From the NCBI RefSeq assembly GCF_001655005.1, contig NZ_LXET01000046.1, forward strand, positions 248,001 through 312,000: DNA of 64,000 nt, in the 5' to 3' direction. Made by a program: the position numbers and the translations under genes. The notes beneath the pieces are model-generated. The model made no database searches and had not been told where the DNA came from. It saw only the letters and a list, made by a program, of their open reading frames with translations. The DNA is from Hafnia paralvei ATCC 29927 (GTDB lineage: Bacteria > Pseudomonadota > Gammaproteobacteria > Enterobacterales > Enterobacteriaceae). Below, piece after piece: positions 9,629 through 19,016 of the stretch; the stretch's first letter is position 1; the number at the start of each line of letters is the position of its first letter.

Positions 9629-10359
9629 TAGCGACGCGCTTCCAGCATCAGTTGTTTCATGGCGCTAACCGCCTCTGGCAAGCCGCTCATCACCGCTCGC
9701 CCAATAATGCTGTGACCAATATTCAGCTCATGCATTTCGGGCAATGCCGCAATTGGCAACACGTTGTGATAGGTCAGGCCATGACCGGCGTTCACTTTTA
9801 AACCGCGCTCGCTCGCAAAACGCGCTGCATGAGCAATGCGTTCGAACTCAGCCTGACGTTTTAAATCACTTTCTGCATCTGCGTAAGCCCCTGTGTGAAT
9901 TTCGATATACGGGGCACCGACGCTAACCGCCGCTTCAATCTGGCGCGGATCGGCATCGATAAACAGAGAGACCAAAATGCCAGCTTGGGTTAGACGTTCA
10001 ACGGCAACCGTCATTTTGTCCAATTGGCCAGCAACGTCTAAACCGCCTTCGGTTGTCACTTCCTGGCGTTTTTCAGGAACTAAGCAACAAAAATGAGGTT
10101 TCAGCTCGCAGGCGATCTCAATCATTTCGTCGGTAACAGCCATCTCAAGATTCATGCGCGTCTGAATGGTTTGGCGCAGCAAACGCACATCACGATCGGT
10201 GATATGGCGACGATCTTCGCGCAGATGTACGGTAATGCCATCTGCCCCCGCCTGTTCGGCAATAAAAGCGGCCTGAACGGGGTCAGGATACTGAGTCCCA
10301 CGCGCGTTGCGCAGTGTTGCGATATGATCGATGTTTACGCCTAACAGTAAATCAGCCAT
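9628..10359 (-). CDS. pdxJ: Pyridoxine 5'-phosphate synthase PdxJ
   Basis: 243 residues, as in E. coli. PdxJ condenses 1-deoxyxylulose 5-phosphate with 3-amino-2-oxopropyl phosphate to pyridoxine 5'-phosphate, the last ring-forming step of vitamin B6 synthesis. The TIM-barrel signatures are visible: LGVNIDHIATLRNARGT at the N-terminus, HLREDRRHI, and the C-terminal phosphate-binding NAGHGLTYHN and ELNIGHSIIGRA. It is followed directly by acpS. The 131-bp gap upstream, toward recO, may contain a promoter. Confidence 0.97.
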   Translation of the reverse strand: MADLLLGVNIDHIATLRNARGTQYPDPVQAAFIAEQAGADGITVHLREDRRHITDRDVRLLRQTIQTRMNLEMAVTDEMIEIACELKPHFCCLVPEKRQEVTTEGGLDVAGQLDKMTVAVERLTQAGILVSLFIDADPRQIEAAVSVGAPYIEIHTGAYADAESDLKRQAEFERIAHAARFASERGLKVNAGHGLTYHNVLPIAALPEMHELNIGHSIIGRAVMSGLPEAVSAMKQLMLEARR

Positions 10360-10490
10360 GACAAATCCTCATTAGAAAGCTTATAGGTCAGAGACAACGG
10401 ACAGAATACGGTTCACTGTAAGCTAGTGTACACCTAAGTTCGAGAGAACAGACCAGACAGAATTATGACGATGAAGGGGACAGTCAGATT

Positions 10491-11219
10491 TTAAGCAGAA
10501 GTCGGTTTGACAGGGCGTTTCCCCACAAACTGACGAAACAGTTCACGGCTTTTCAATGGTTTTCCCCCCAGATAAGGCTTAAGCGCCATGCGCGTAAAGC
10601 GCTTCGCCGCACGCAGCGTTATTGGATCGGGGAAACGGCGTTCAGCGAGTGCTTTTAAGTCTCGGCCGGTAAAACTGAGCTGATCGACTAATAAACTCGC
10701 AATAAAGCCTTTTTCTTCCCGATATCGGTAGGTCATATCATCTGATACCGGTTCACCGCTGCCCGCACAGTGCAGAAAATCAATGCCATAGCCAAGATTG
10801 CCTAGCAGAGCGAGTTCAAACTCACGCAGCGTATGTTCGGGAGAACCAACCGTAGCCGCCAGATTTTGTAGGCAGTTGAGATAATCGAAGAATAACGAAG
10901 AGTAGTTGGTTTCTTGTTCAAGAACGCGAGAAACCAGCTCATTGACATACAGGCCGCTATACAGCGAAATGCCGGTAAGCGGTAGTCCGAGAGAGACAGG
11001 CTCGGCATTTCGCAGGGTTTTGACTTCCCCTTTGCCGCCCCAACGAACCAGAAGAGGAGTGAAAGGTTGTAACGCGCCTTTAAGGCTAGAACGTTTACTG
11101 CGAGCGCCTTTTGCTAGCAGACGTACACGTCCATGCCCTTCAGTGAACAGGTCTAATAAAAGACTGGTTTCACTGTAAGGACGCCCGTGCAAAACAAATG
11201 CGCGTTGCCAACCTTCCAT
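10491..11219 (-). CDS. recO: DNA repair protein RecO
   Basis: 242 residues, the E. coli length. RecO works with RecR and RecF to load RecA onto SSB-coated single-stranded DNA and anneals complementary strands. The N-terminal OB-fold start (GWQRAFVLHGRPYSETSLLLDLFTEG) and the following RLLAKGARSKRS are typical. The C-terminal half is helical. As in other gamma-proteobacteria, the zinc cysteines of the RecO C-terminal module are not evident. It follows era by 12 bp in the rnc-era-recO operon. Confidence 0.96.
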   Translation of the reverse strand: MEGWQRAFVLHGRPYSETSLLLDLFTEGHGRVRLLAKGARSKRSSLKGALQPFTPLLVRWGGKGEVKTLRNAEPVSLGLPLTGISLYSGLYVNELVSRVLEQETNYSSLFFDYLNCLQNLAATVGSPEHTLREFELALLGNLGYGIDFLHCAGSGEPVSDDMTYRYREEKGFIASLLVDQLSFTGRDLKALAERRFPDPITLRAAKRFTRMALKPYLGGKPLKSRELFRQFVGKRPVKPTSA

Positions 11220-11231
11220 AGGCGCGATCTC

Positions 11232-12137
11232 TTAGAGATCTTCACCATAACCCAAGCTGCGCAGCGCACGTTCGTCGTCTGCCCAACCGGATTTCACCTT
11301 AACCCACAGCTCAAGGTGAACCTTAGCTTCAAACATGGCTTCCATGTCTTGACGAGCTTCGATACCAATAGTCTTGATCTTTGAGCCTTTATTACCGATA
11401 ACCATCTTCTTCTGGCCTTCACGTTCAACCAGAATCAGACCATTGATATCGTATCCGCCACGGTCGTTCGAGACGAAGCGTTCAATTTCAACGGTGACGG
11501 AATACGGCAGTTCTTCGCCTAAGAAGCGCATCAGTTTTTCACGGATGATTTCTGAGGCCATAAAGCGCTGTGAACGGTCAGTAATATACTCTTCAGGGAA
11601 GTGATGAATCGCTTCCGGCAGTTTTTTACGAACGATGTTCGCGATAGTATCAACGTTAGTGCCTTTCTCCGCAGAGATTGGAACCACGTCCATAAAGTTC
11701 ATCTGCTCACTCAGGAACTGAATATGCGGCAGCAGAGCAGCCTTATCCTGAACGTTATCAACTTTATTGATGGCTAAAATCACTGGCGCTTTCAGATCGC
11801 GTAGCTTATTCACCACCATTTCGTCGTCGGCAGTCCAATGAGTACCTTCAACCACGAAAATGACAAGTTCGACATCACCGATAGAACTGCTTGCTGCGCG
11901 GTTCATCAAACGGTTGATGGCGCGTTTTTCTTCAATATGCAGACCCGGGGTGTCCACGTAGATAGCCTGATATGGCCCTTCGGTGTGGATCCCCATAATA
12001 CGGTGACGGGTCGTTTGTGGCTTACGCGAGGTAATCGAAATCTTCTGCCCCAATAGTTGGTTCAGGAGTGTCGATTTGCCAACGTTGGGACGACCAACGA
12101 TGGCGATAAATCCGCAATAAGTTGTTTCTTCGCTCAT
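11232..12137 (-). CDS. era: GTPase Era
   Basis: 301 residues, identical in length to E. coli Era. Era is an essential GTPase that binds the 3' end of 16S rRNA and helps mature the 30S subunit. The G1 motif GRPNVGKST, G3 DTPGLH and G4 NKVD are intact. The C-terminal KH RNA-binding domain contains VIGNKGSKIKTIG. Its start codon overlaps the rnc stop by four bases (ATGA type), indicating coupling in the rnc-era-recO operon. Confidence 0.97.
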   Translation of the reverse strand: MSEETTYCGFIAIVGRPNVGKSTLLNQLLGQKISITSRKPQTTRHRIMGIHTEGPYQAIYVDTPGLHIEEKRAINRLMNRAASSSIGDVELVIFVVEGTHWTADDEMVVNKLRDLKAPVILAINKVDNVQDKAALLPHIQFLSEQMNFMDVVPISAEKGTNVDTIANIVRKKLPEAIHHFPEEYITDRSQRFMASEIIREKLMRFLGEELPYSVTVEIERFVSNDRGGYDINGLILVEREGQKKMVIGNKGSKIKTIGIEARQDMEAMFEAKVHLELWVKVKSGWADDERALRSLGYGEDL

Positions 12138-12814
12138 TCAAGCTCCAGCTGTTTCAGCGCTTGTTCAGCGGCTGCCTGCTCGGCCTTACGGCGACTTGAG
12201 CCAACACCGATAACCGGTTCGCTCAGGCCGCTGACCTGACAGTGAATAGTAAATTCCTGATCGTGTGCTTCGCCACGAACCTGCACAACCAAATAAGATG
12301 GCAGCGGCAGGTGGCGTCCTTGCAAGAATTCTTGCAGGCGCGTTTTAGGGTCTTTTTGCTTATCACCTGGACTAATTTCATCCAGACGTGAACGGTACCA
12401 ATCCAAGATCAGTCGTTCAATCGTTTGGATATCGCTATCCAGAAAAATGCCGCCAATCAGAGCTTCTACGGTATCGGCTAAAATAGACTCACGACGGAAA
12501 CCGCCGCTTTTTAGCTCGCCCGGCCCAAGGCGCAGGCACTCACCCAAATCGAATTCGCGTGCCATTTCAGCCAACGTATTTCCACGCACCAAAGTAGCGC
12601 GCATACGGCTCATGTCGCCTTCATCAACCCGCGGGAAGCGGTGATACAGCGCATTGGCAATAACGAAACTCAGAATTGAGTCACCCAGAAACTCAAGACG
12701 TTCATTATGTTTGCTGCTGGCACTGCGATGAGTCAATGCCTGCAATAACAGCTCCTGCTGTTGAAAAGTATAGCCCAACTTCTTTTGAAGCCGGTTAGTT
12801 ACGATGGGATTCAT
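12134..12814 (-). CDS. rnc: Ribonuclease III
   Basis: 226 residues from the ATG that gives MNPIVTNRLQKK, matching E. coli. An upstream in-frame ATG would add 14 residues not seen in the family. RNase III cuts double-stranded RNA and processes rRNA precursors and many mRNAs. The catalytic signature NERLEFLGDSIL is intact, as are the acidic residues in ADTVEALIGG. The C-terminal double-stranded-RNA-binding domain ends with GSSRRKAEQAAAEQAL. In E. coli the enzyme cleaves a hairpin in its own leader. The hairpin at 13065-13098 is a possible equivalent, or it is the lepB terminator. Confidence 0.96.
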   Translation of the reverse strand: MNPIVTNRLQKKLGYTFQQQELLLQALTHRSASSKHNERLEFLGDSILSFVIANALYHRFPRVDEGDMSRMRATLVRGNTLAEMAREFDLGECLRLGPGELKSGGFRRESILADTVEALIGGIFLDSDIQTIERLILDWYRSRLDEISPGDKQKDPKTRLQEFLQGRHLPLPSYLVVQVRGEAHDQEFTIHCQVSGLSEPVIGVGSSRRKAEQAAAEQALKQLELE

Positions 12815-13064
12815 GAGATACCAAATAGATCTAGAATGCGTCAAAAACCGCAGCATACGGAACAGGCCTGCTTGCCATTAGCCAATCCAAAGCTGTTTCG
12901 TTTGCAGTGGCTCCCAGACGGAAGCCAACTTTTTATCGCTCGAATGGGTATTCTACAACGACTGAAAATATAATGCTGCGGTAATATGCGCTATTACTTG
13001 AAGTTACATTGCTATTAACGCAACAACTAATAAGTTTAGGCGCTTATTTTATATCTAGACGAAG

Positions 13065-13098
13065 TTTCGAGCTGCAAGCAAAGGCCTACAGCTCGAAA
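13065..13098 (-). terminator. Long hairpin between lepB and rnc
   Basis: Perfect 10-bp arms (TTTCGAGCTG at 13065-13074 and CAGCTCGAAA at 13089-13098) surround a 14-base loop directly after the lepB stop. It may end or attenuate lepA-lepB transcripts. A role as an RNase III target in the rnc leader is also possible, since E. coli rnc controls itself that way. The flanking DNA to 12815 holds no supported gene. Confidence 0.55.
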
Positions 13099-13111
13099 TA
13101 GGAGCAGGAAA

Positions 13112-14086
13112 TTAGTGGATACCGCCAATGCGGTTTAGGCGAACGCCAGTAGGCCATTGCCCTTCTTGCTTTTCAAAGCTCATCCAAATTGCCGTGGCTT
13201 TACCCACCAGATTTTGCTCTGGGACAAATCCCCAATAACGGCTGTCAGCGCTGTTATCACGGTTATCCCCCATCATGAAGTAATGACCTTCAGGCACAAC
13301 CCAAACCCCCTGAGGCTGACCCGGCTGGCGATAATAACGAGACATCATATCCTGCGCCTGAGGTACGGTTAGGATACGATGAGTGACCGTGCCCAACGTC
13401 TCTTTGCGCTCACTCATGCGATAGCCGTTCTCAACATTCTGGTCCAAAGGAACTTGGAAGAAGCCACTGCTGGCTTCACCATTTCCCATCTGACCGAAAG
13501 TCTGTACCCATTCGCTAGGCTCAGCCGCACTGTAGGTAATTGGCAGCAGCTTATCGCAGCTTTGCCCCGTTTGACAGGCAGGATATACCGTCACTTCTTT
13601 ACTATAAGGATCATAAGTCACCTTATCGCCTGGCAGACCAATAGCGCGCTTAATATAATCCAAACGAGGATCGAGCGGATATTTAAATACCACGATATCG
13701 CCACGCTTCGGATGACCGGTCGGAATAATCGTATGCTGCGCAATCGGCTCTTTAATTCCGTAGGCGAATTTCTCGACCAAAATAAAGTCACCGATCAATA
13801 ACGTTGGCATCATTGACCCCGATGGGATCTGGAATGGCTCATAAATAAATGAGCGGATAATCAGAACCAGCGCCAAAACAGGGAAAACAGACACACAGGT
13901 TTCAATCCAACCTGGAGCTTTCACCACATCCTTTGCCGTCTGTTTATCCAAGCCTTCAACCGTTTGTGCGTTAATCGCCTCGATTTTTGCCCGACGCGCC
14001 GGAGCCAGCTTAAAGCGATCGATACACCAAATAACCCCGGTAACTAGCGTTGCAATCACCAGAATTAAAGCAAACATATTGGCCAT
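13112..14086 (-). CDS. lepB: Signal peptidase I (LepB)
   Basis: 324 residues, the E. coli length. LepB removes signal peptides from secreted proteins on the outer face of the inner membrane. Two N-terminal membrane segments (about 4-22 and 62-78) flank a cytoplasmic loop. The Ser/Lys catalytic pair is present: Ser91 in IPSGSMMPTL and Lys146 in DYIKRAIGLPGD. Box E (MGDNRDNSADSRYWGFVP) is intact. lepA is 117 bp upstream on the same strand, as in the conserved lepA-lepB pair. Confidence 0.97.
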   Translation of the reverse strand: MANMFALILVIATLVTGVIWCIDRFKLAPARRAKIEAINAQTVEGLDKQTAKDVVKAPGWIETCVSVFPVLALVLIIRSFIYEPFQIPSGSMMPTLLIGDFILVEKFAYGIKEPIAQHTIIPTGHPKRGDIVVFKYPLDPRLDYIKRAIGLPGDKVTYDPYSKEVTVYPACQTGQSCDKLLPITYSAAEPSEWVQTFGQMGNGEASSGFFQVPLDQNVENGYRMSERKETLGTVTHRILTVPQAQDMMSRYYRQPGQPQGVWVVPEGHYFMMGDNRDNSADSRYWGFVPEQNLVGKATAIWMSFEKQEGQWPTGVRLNRIGGIH

Positions 14087-14203
14087 GCCAATAACTCCTT
14101 AAATATCCCCATAGGCTTTCATACTGCTACTTTCTGAAGTCTTATGGGTATAAGCCTCTCAATGAGAACGGCACCTGAAATGGGTGCCGCTCATCATAGA
14201 ACT

Positions 14204-15997
14204 TTAGTCTTTACCAACATGCAGAATCGCCAAGAAGGCTTCCTGCGGCAGTTCGACGTTACCGACCTGCTTCATACGTTTCTTACCGTCTTTCTGTTTC
14301 TGCAACAGTTTTTTCTTACGGCTGACGTCACCGCCGTAGCACTTAGCCAGAACGTTTTTACGCAATTGCTTAACGGTCGAACGTGCGATGATCTGGTTGC
14401 CGATAGCCGCCTGAATAGCAATATCAAACTGCTGGCGTGGGATCAGCTCTTTCATCTTCTCAACCAGCTCACGACCACGATACTGCGCGTTGTCGCGGTG
14501 GGTGATTAACGCGAGAGCATCCACTCGTTCGTTGTTGATCAAGACATCAACGCGAACCATGTCAGACTGCTGGAAGCGTTTAAAGCTGTAATCCAATGAC
14601 GCATAACCACGGGACGTTGATTTCAGACGGTCAAAGAAGTCCAGAACCACTTCGGCCATAGGAATTTCGTAAGTCAGTGCAACCTGATTGCCGTGGTATA
14701 CCATGTTAGTTTGGACACCACGCTTCTCAATGCAAAGCGTAATAACGTTACCAAGATACTCTTGCGGTAACAGCATATGACATTCAGCAATAGGCTCACG
14801 AAGCTCTTCGATATTGTTGATAGGTGGTAGCTTGGACGGGCTATCAACAAAGATCACATCACCACTGGTCGTTTCAATTTGGTATACAACCGTTGGCGCC
14901 GTTGTGATGAGATCCAGATCGTATTCACGCTCCAGACGCTCCTGAATGATTTCCATGTGCAATAAGCCCAAGAAACCACAGCGGAAACCAAAGCCCAACG
15001 CCGTCGAGGTTTCTGGCTCATAGAACAGGGAAGCATCGTTAAGGCTGAGTTTCCCTAACGCATCACGGAAAGCTTCGTAATCATCAGAGCTGACAGGGAA
15101 CAGACCGGCATAAACCTGAGGCTTCACTTTTTTGAAGCCTGGCAGCGATTTCTCCGCTGGATTACGGGCCAGCGTCAAGGTATCGCCGACTGGAGCGCCG
15201 TGAATATCTTTAATTGCGCAAACTAACCAGCCAACTTCGCCGCAGTTCAACACATCACGATCGATTTGCTTAGGCGTGAAGATACCGAGGCGGTCAGCGT
15301 TATAAGCCTGACCCGTACTCATCACCTTAACTTTTTCACCTTTGCGCAGTGAACCGTTTTTAATACGGATCAAAGACACCACGCCCAAGTAGTTATCGAA
15401 CCATGAGTCGATGATCAGCGCCTGCAATGGACCGTCTGGATCACCCTCTGGCGGTGGAATATCACGCACCAAACGCTCAAGAACCTCAGGTACTCCGACA
15501 CCGGTTTTTGCCGAGCAACGTACGGCGTCCATCGCATCAATACCGACGATATCTTCAATTTCTTGTGCCGCACGATCGGGATCGGCCGCAGGCAGGTCAA
15601 TTTTGTTTAGAACAGGGACAACTTCCAGATCCATTTCCATTGCGGTGTAGCAATTCGCCAAAGTCTGAGCTTCAACACCCTGACCCGCGTCAACCACCAA
15701 CAATGCCCCTTCACATGCCGCCAGTGAACGAGAAACCTCATAAGAGAAGTCAACGTGTCCTGGGGTATCAATGAAGTTCAGCTGATAAGTTTCACCATCC
15801 TGTGCTTTATAGTCGAGCGTCACGCTCTGCGCTTTAATAGTGATGCCGCGCTCACGTTCCAGATCCATAGAATCCAGAACTTGCGCTGCCATTTCACGGT
15901 CAGTCAAACCGCCACAAATCTGAATAATACGGTCAGACAGTGTCGACTTACCGTGGTCAATATGTGCGATAATGGAGAAATTTCGTATATGCTTCAT
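14204..15997 (-). CDS. lepA: Elongation factor 4 (LepA)
   Basis: 597 residues, against 599 in E. coli. LepA is a ribosome-bound GTPase of the EF-G class, linked to back-translocation and to translation initiation/30S assembly. The P-loop AHIDHGKSTL and switch II DTPGHVDF are clear. Domains II, III and V resemble EF-G, and the C-terminal LepA-specific domain ends near QKDGKKRMKQVG. No truncation or missing motif was seen. Confidence 0.97.
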   Translation of the reverse strand: MKHIRNFSIIAHIDHGKSTLSDRIIQICGGLTDREMAAQVLDSMDLERERGITIKAQSVTLDYKAQDGETYQLNFIDTPGHVDFSYEVSRSLAACEGALLVVDAGQGVEAQTLANCYTAMEMDLEVVPVLNKIDLPAADPDRAAQEIEDIVGIDAMDAVRCSAKTGVGVPEVLERLVRDIPPPEGDPDGPLQALIIDSWFDNYLGVVSLIRIKNGSLRKGEKVKVMSTGQAYNADRLGIFTPKQIDRDVLNCGEVGWLVCAIKDIHGAPVGDTLTLARNPAEKSLPGFKKVKPQVYAGLFPVSSDDYEAFRDALGKLSLNDASLFYEPETSTALGFGFRCGFLGLLHMEIIQERLEREYDLDLITTAPTVVYQIETTSGDVIFVDSPSKLPPINNIEELREPIAECHMLLPQEYLGNVITLCIEKRGVQTNMVYHGNQVALTYEIPMAEVVLDFFDRLKSTSRGYASLDYSFKRFQQSDMVRVDVLINNERVDALALITHRDNAQYRGRELVEKMKELIPRQQFDIAIQAAIGNQIIARSTVKQLRKNVLAKCYGGDVSRKKKLLQKQKDGKKRMKQVGNVELPQEAFLAILHVGKD

Positions 15998-16129
15998 TAT
16001 TAAGATATTTTGCCTGATGATTTCTAGATTACTCGCCTAAGGACACACTGATGGGTTCAAAGCGATGGTTTAACGTTTGGCGGTAATTTGCCAGATTCGA
16101 TGCATTCTACACATCGAACCCGGTAAAAC

Positions 16130-16594
16130 CTAGATATTCGTGGGGGTGCGGATCATAGAAGGGGGCAAACCGACTTGTAAAACTATCGGCTGATAATCTT
16201 GCCGGTCACTCAATCTTTTCGCCTTAATACGCGCAAACATAAAACCAGCACCTGCGCCCACTAAAGCGCCTAACGCAGCCCATGCATCAGTGTGCATAAC
16301 TGACTGCCCGACACCGCCGCCAATAATAAGACCTAATAGCGGTGTGAGATAAACCAAAACTGCAGAACGCAACAAGTTGGCCTCGGTAATACCGATTTCA
16401 ACTTTTTGCCCAGGCTCTAACGGCTGATCAATTTCAACCTGCAATTGATGCTGAGACTGTGGATTAATTTTATCGAAAACCGCCGTGCCACAGGTGTTTT
16501 TCGCACCACATGATCCACAACTAGAACGCTGTTCACAGTTTAACGTCGCAACCCCCTGATGCCAGGATGTCACCGTTGCCCATTCGCGCATCAT
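16130..16594 (-). CDS. rseC: SoxR-reducing / sigma-E regulatory protein RseC
   Basis: 154 residues, slightly shorter than E. coli RseC (about 159). RseC is an inner-membrane protein that mildly affects sigma-E activity and takes part with the Rsx complex in reducing SoxR. The N-terminal cytoplasmic part carries a four-cysteine cluster (CEQRSSCGSCGAKNTC). Two membrane segments follow at about 75-93 and 103-121. The start overlaps the rseB stop by four bases. Two adjacent ATGs are possible starts. Confidence 0.93.
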   Translation of the reverse strand: MMREWATVTSWHQGVATLNCEQRSSCGSCGAKNTCGTAVFDKINPQSQHQLQVEIDQPLEPGQKVEIGITEANLLRSAVLVYLTPLLGLIIGGGVGQSVMHTDAWAALGALVGAGAGFMFARIKAKRLSDRQDYQPIVLQVGLPPSMIRTPTNI

Positions 16595-17553
16595 GATTTA
16601 CGACCATCGAGGACAATGCTATTCGCGACTCGTTTAGCCGTAGCAGGCGGCAATTCCCCAACAACGGTAATATCAACATTGTTACGAGTCTCAGTATGAA
16701 TAGTGCGGCGTCCTTGGCGTAAGAACTGTTCGCTCACCGCAGCACCGGAAGCTGCGCTGCTGATATTGACGGTGAAGCTAAATAGACCATCGCTATACAG
16801 ACGCGATTCTACCGGCTCTGATAATGTTGGTAATGTCCGGCGACTACGAGAAACTTCCTTGAAGCCTTGCGGTAGCCAAGAGGTTCTCCAACTGAAATCA
16901 ACCTTATCCGTTGCTGGTAGTTTCAACAGCGGAGGTAAAGTCAGTTGAGCCAAACTCGACATCGCGGCGGTGACCTGATCGCCAACGGTAAAGGAGATCA
17001 CTCGGAACTGTTCCAGCGTTTCTCCATCGCGATCGAGTAAATCGACGCGTAACGGTAGCTTAGAACTTTCATCAATCCAAACGATATAGCTAAAGCGCAG
17101 GCCATCGCGCGAGACAATGCGGATCACTTCGCATGGACGATCGGCAACGCGGGTTCGGCCTACGGATATAAAATTGTAGTACTGACGCAACTGTTTGATA
17201 TCGGAGAAAATAATCGACGGCAAAGCGTCAACAATGTGATCACCATTAAGCGTAAATGGCTCAAGCCCAGGCTCAAAATAGCTGATTTCATTGCCACGCA
17301 GTAAAACTTCACGTCGCGGTCCATCCATCTGCAAAAGCTGAGATAACAGTTGTTTATTGAAAATGGCATGGCGATAGCGTAACGACTCAATCCCCTGTTT
17401 GGTGATATTGATGTACGCTAACTCATAGCTGAGTGACTGACTGGCGCTGTTCATCTGTTGCAACATCGCCTCAGACGAATCTTCCGCTGAGGCGATGTTA
17501 GAGACAAACAGGCTACCAGCGAATAAGCTGATGGCGAACCAAAATTGCTTCAT
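16591..17553 (-). CDS. rseB: Periplasmic sigma-E regulator RseB
   Basis: 320 residues, similar to E. coli RseB. An N-terminal signal peptide (FWFAISLFAGSLFVSNIASA) sends it to the periplasm. It binds the RseA periplasmic domain and shields it from DegS until lipopolysaccharide or unfolded porin signals release it. The large lipid-binding domain and the smaller C-terminal domain are both represented. Its start overlaps the rseA stop by one base. Confidence 0.96.
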   Translation of the reverse strand: MKQFWFAISLFAGSLFVSNIASAEDSSEAMLQQMNSASQSLSYELAYINITKQGIESLRYRHAIFNKQLLSQLLQMDGPRREVLLRGNEISYFEPGLEPFTLNGDHIVDALPSIIFSDIKQLRQYYNFISVGRTRVADRPCEVIRIVSRDGLRFSYIVWIDESSKLPLRVDLLDRDGETLEQFRVISFTVGDQVTAAMSSLAQLTLPPLLKLPATDKVDFSWRTSWLPQGFKEVSRSRRTLPTLSEPVESRLYSDGLFSFTVNISSAASGAAVSEQFLRQGRRTIHTETRNNVDITVVGELPPATAKRVANSIVLDGRKS

Positions 17554-18197
17554 TACTGCTGTTGAGTTCCTAATGACAGAGTTCCTGGCACCTGAACTGA
17601 CGCCTGCGTATTACCATTGTCCATCTGCAACTGTTCGGTATGCAAGCGGCGCTGCAGTTCGTAATCCTGCAAAATAGCATTTATACGCTTACGCTGCTGC
17701 TGAACCTGCTGCTGTCCATTCGCATTGGTACTTTCATTTGGAACACCAAAGCTTACAGGGGAAGCTTGGCCGCCCATCGGCAAAGTATTAAATGCAGGGG
17801 CATCTGAATCACTCACGCCACCTGCTGGCTGATTATACTGTTGCACACCCACTAGAACCGCCAGTGAAACGCAGGCAGCGATACCAATTTGAGTGATTTG
17901 ACTGGCCCAAGGACGAACCTTGCTCCAGAACGGCATATCTTTCCAGCTGTGAGGCTGAGGCTGAGATTCGGGAATAGCGTTGGGAACCAGACGAACCGGT
18001 TCATCATCGAGCGCCGCAGCAATACGATCAGAAATATCAAACTCGATCGCGTCGCTGACGTCACCACGCAGGGTGTCACGTATCAGGTGATAGCTCTTCC
18101 ACGTTTGCTGAAGTGCGTCGTCTTTGCCAAGTGAACCGATCAGTTCACTATCCACCACTTCACCATCCATCAGAGCCGAAAGTTGTTCTTTCTGCAT
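17553..18197 (-). CDS. rseA: Anti-sigma-E factor RseA
   Basis: 214 residues from MQKEQLSALMDGE, which aligns with the E. coli start. An in-frame ATG upstream (18227) would add ten unrelated residues and overlap rpoE. The cytoplasmic domain (about 1-100) holds sigma-E inactive. A membrane segment lies at about 105-123 (IAACVSLAVLVGV). The periplasmic tail is glutamine-rich (QQQVQQQRKRINAIL) and binds RseB and is cut by DegS. The Gln-rich stretch is normal for the family. It is the second gene of rpoE-rseABC. Confidence 0.96.
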   Translation of the reverse strand: MQKEQLSALMDGEVVDSELIGSLGKDDALQQTWKSYHLIRDTLRGDVSDAIEFDISDRIAAALDDEPVRLVPNAIPESQPQPHSWKDMPFWSKVRPWASQITQIGIAACVSLAVLVGVQQYNQPAGGVSDSDAPAFNTLPMGGQASPVSFGVPNESTNANGQQQVQQQRKRINAILQDYELQRRLHTEQLQMDNGNTQASVQVPGTLSLGTQQQ

Positions 18198-18226
18198 GCC
18201 TAAATACCCTTCCTGTGCCCGCATCA

Positions 18227-18802
18227 TTAACGCTGTATCAGCGGTTGAACTTTATTATCAATGGCTTCCCTCGCCCGGAAAATACGGGAACGTACTGTTC
18301 CAACCGGACAATCCATAATGGCAGCTATTTCTTCGTAGCTTAAACCATCCAATTCTCTGAGGGTGATTGCCATACGCAAATCCTCAGGAAGAGACTCTAT
18401 GGTTCGGAAAACGATCTGCTTCAGTTCATCTGACAACATTAAGTTCTCAGGGTTCGAAATTTCTTTCAATGCACCCGCACTTTCGAAGTTTTCAGCCTCG
18501 CTGGCATCAACATCGCTTGATGGCGGACGTCGCCCCTGAGCAACCAGGTAATTTTTAGCTGTATTCACAGCAATACGATAAAGCCAGGTGTAAAAAGCAC
18601 TTTCGCCGCGGAAAGATTCCAGCGCACGATAAGCTTTGATAAACGACTCCTGTACCACATCAGGAACATCGCCTGACGGCACGTAACGGGATACGAGACT
18701 CGCAACTTTATGCTGATAGCGAACTACCAGTAAGTTAAAAGCCTTCTTGTCTCCTTTCTGGACTCGCTCGACCAGCACCTGATCCGTTAACTGCTCGCTC
18801 AT
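18227..18802 (-). CDS. rpoE: RNA polymerase sigma-E factor
   Basis: 191 residues from MSEQLTDQVLVERV, identical in length to E. coli sigma-E. It directs transcription of envelope-stress genes. Region 2 includes DVVQESFIKAYRAL and FYTWLYRIAVNTAKNYL. Region 4 includes LDGLSYEEIAAIMDCPVGTVRSR in two adjoining segments. A longer frame of 12 extra residues is rejected because a good ribosome site (GAGGAGA) precedes this ATG. A sigma-E-type promoter lies about 85 bp upstream, so the operon is self-activated. A leader open frame ends 16 bases before the start. Confidence 0.97.
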   Translation of the reverse strand: MSEQLTDQVLVERVQKGDKKAFNLLVVRYQHKVASLVSRYVPSGDVPDVVQESFIKAYRALESFRGESAFYTWLYRIAVNTAKNYLVAQGRRPPSSDVDASEAENFESAGALKEISNPENLMLSDELKQIVFRTIESLPEDLRMAITLRELDGLSYEEIAAIMDCPVGTVRSRIFRAREAIDNKVQPLIQR

Positions 18803-18818
18803 CCGAGGTAATCTCTCC

Positions 18819-18900
18819 TCAAATCTCTCTCCACGCATGAATAAATTGTACTGCCAGTTGTCTCAATCGATCCTGAGCAAGCACTAGCTTAGAGTTCATA
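18819..18900 (-). CDS. Possible rpoE leader peptide (RseD-like position)
   Basis: An open frame reading MNSKLVLAQDRLRQLAVQFI then HAWREI ends with a TGA at 18819, whose bases touch the GGAGAG ribosome-binding stretch of rpoE. The arrangement would couple leader translation to rpoE translation. E. coli has a leader peptide, RseD, at this position, but I cannot confirm sequence similarity from memory. The frame extends upstream to 19022, so the true start is unclear; a GTG at 18884 lies at the predicted sigma-E transcription start. The frame overlaps the sigma-E promoter, so only transcripts from a more distal promoter could carry the ATG at 18900. Confidence 0.35.
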
Positions 18901-18916
18901 CGTACTAAAAAGTTCC
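18889..18916 (-). promoter_or_regulatory. Sigma-E promoter of rpoE-rseABC
   Basis: On the minus strand, GGAACTT (18916-18910) and TCTAA (18893-18889) are separated by exactly 16 bases, matching the sigma-E consensus. This is the autoregulatory promoter expected upstream of rpoE. Confidence 0.88.
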
Positions 18917-19016
18917 GTACGATGCTGTTTTTATATTCGTTGTTCATTAGCCGTGCATTTACACGTTGGCATAGGCTAACATGATTTTCACTTTTCAGCT
19001 GCACACACCACAACCT

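Noticed and set aside
12815..12856. N-terminal extension of RNase III
   Set aside because: The added 14 residues are absent from the family, and MNPIV aligns with the known start.
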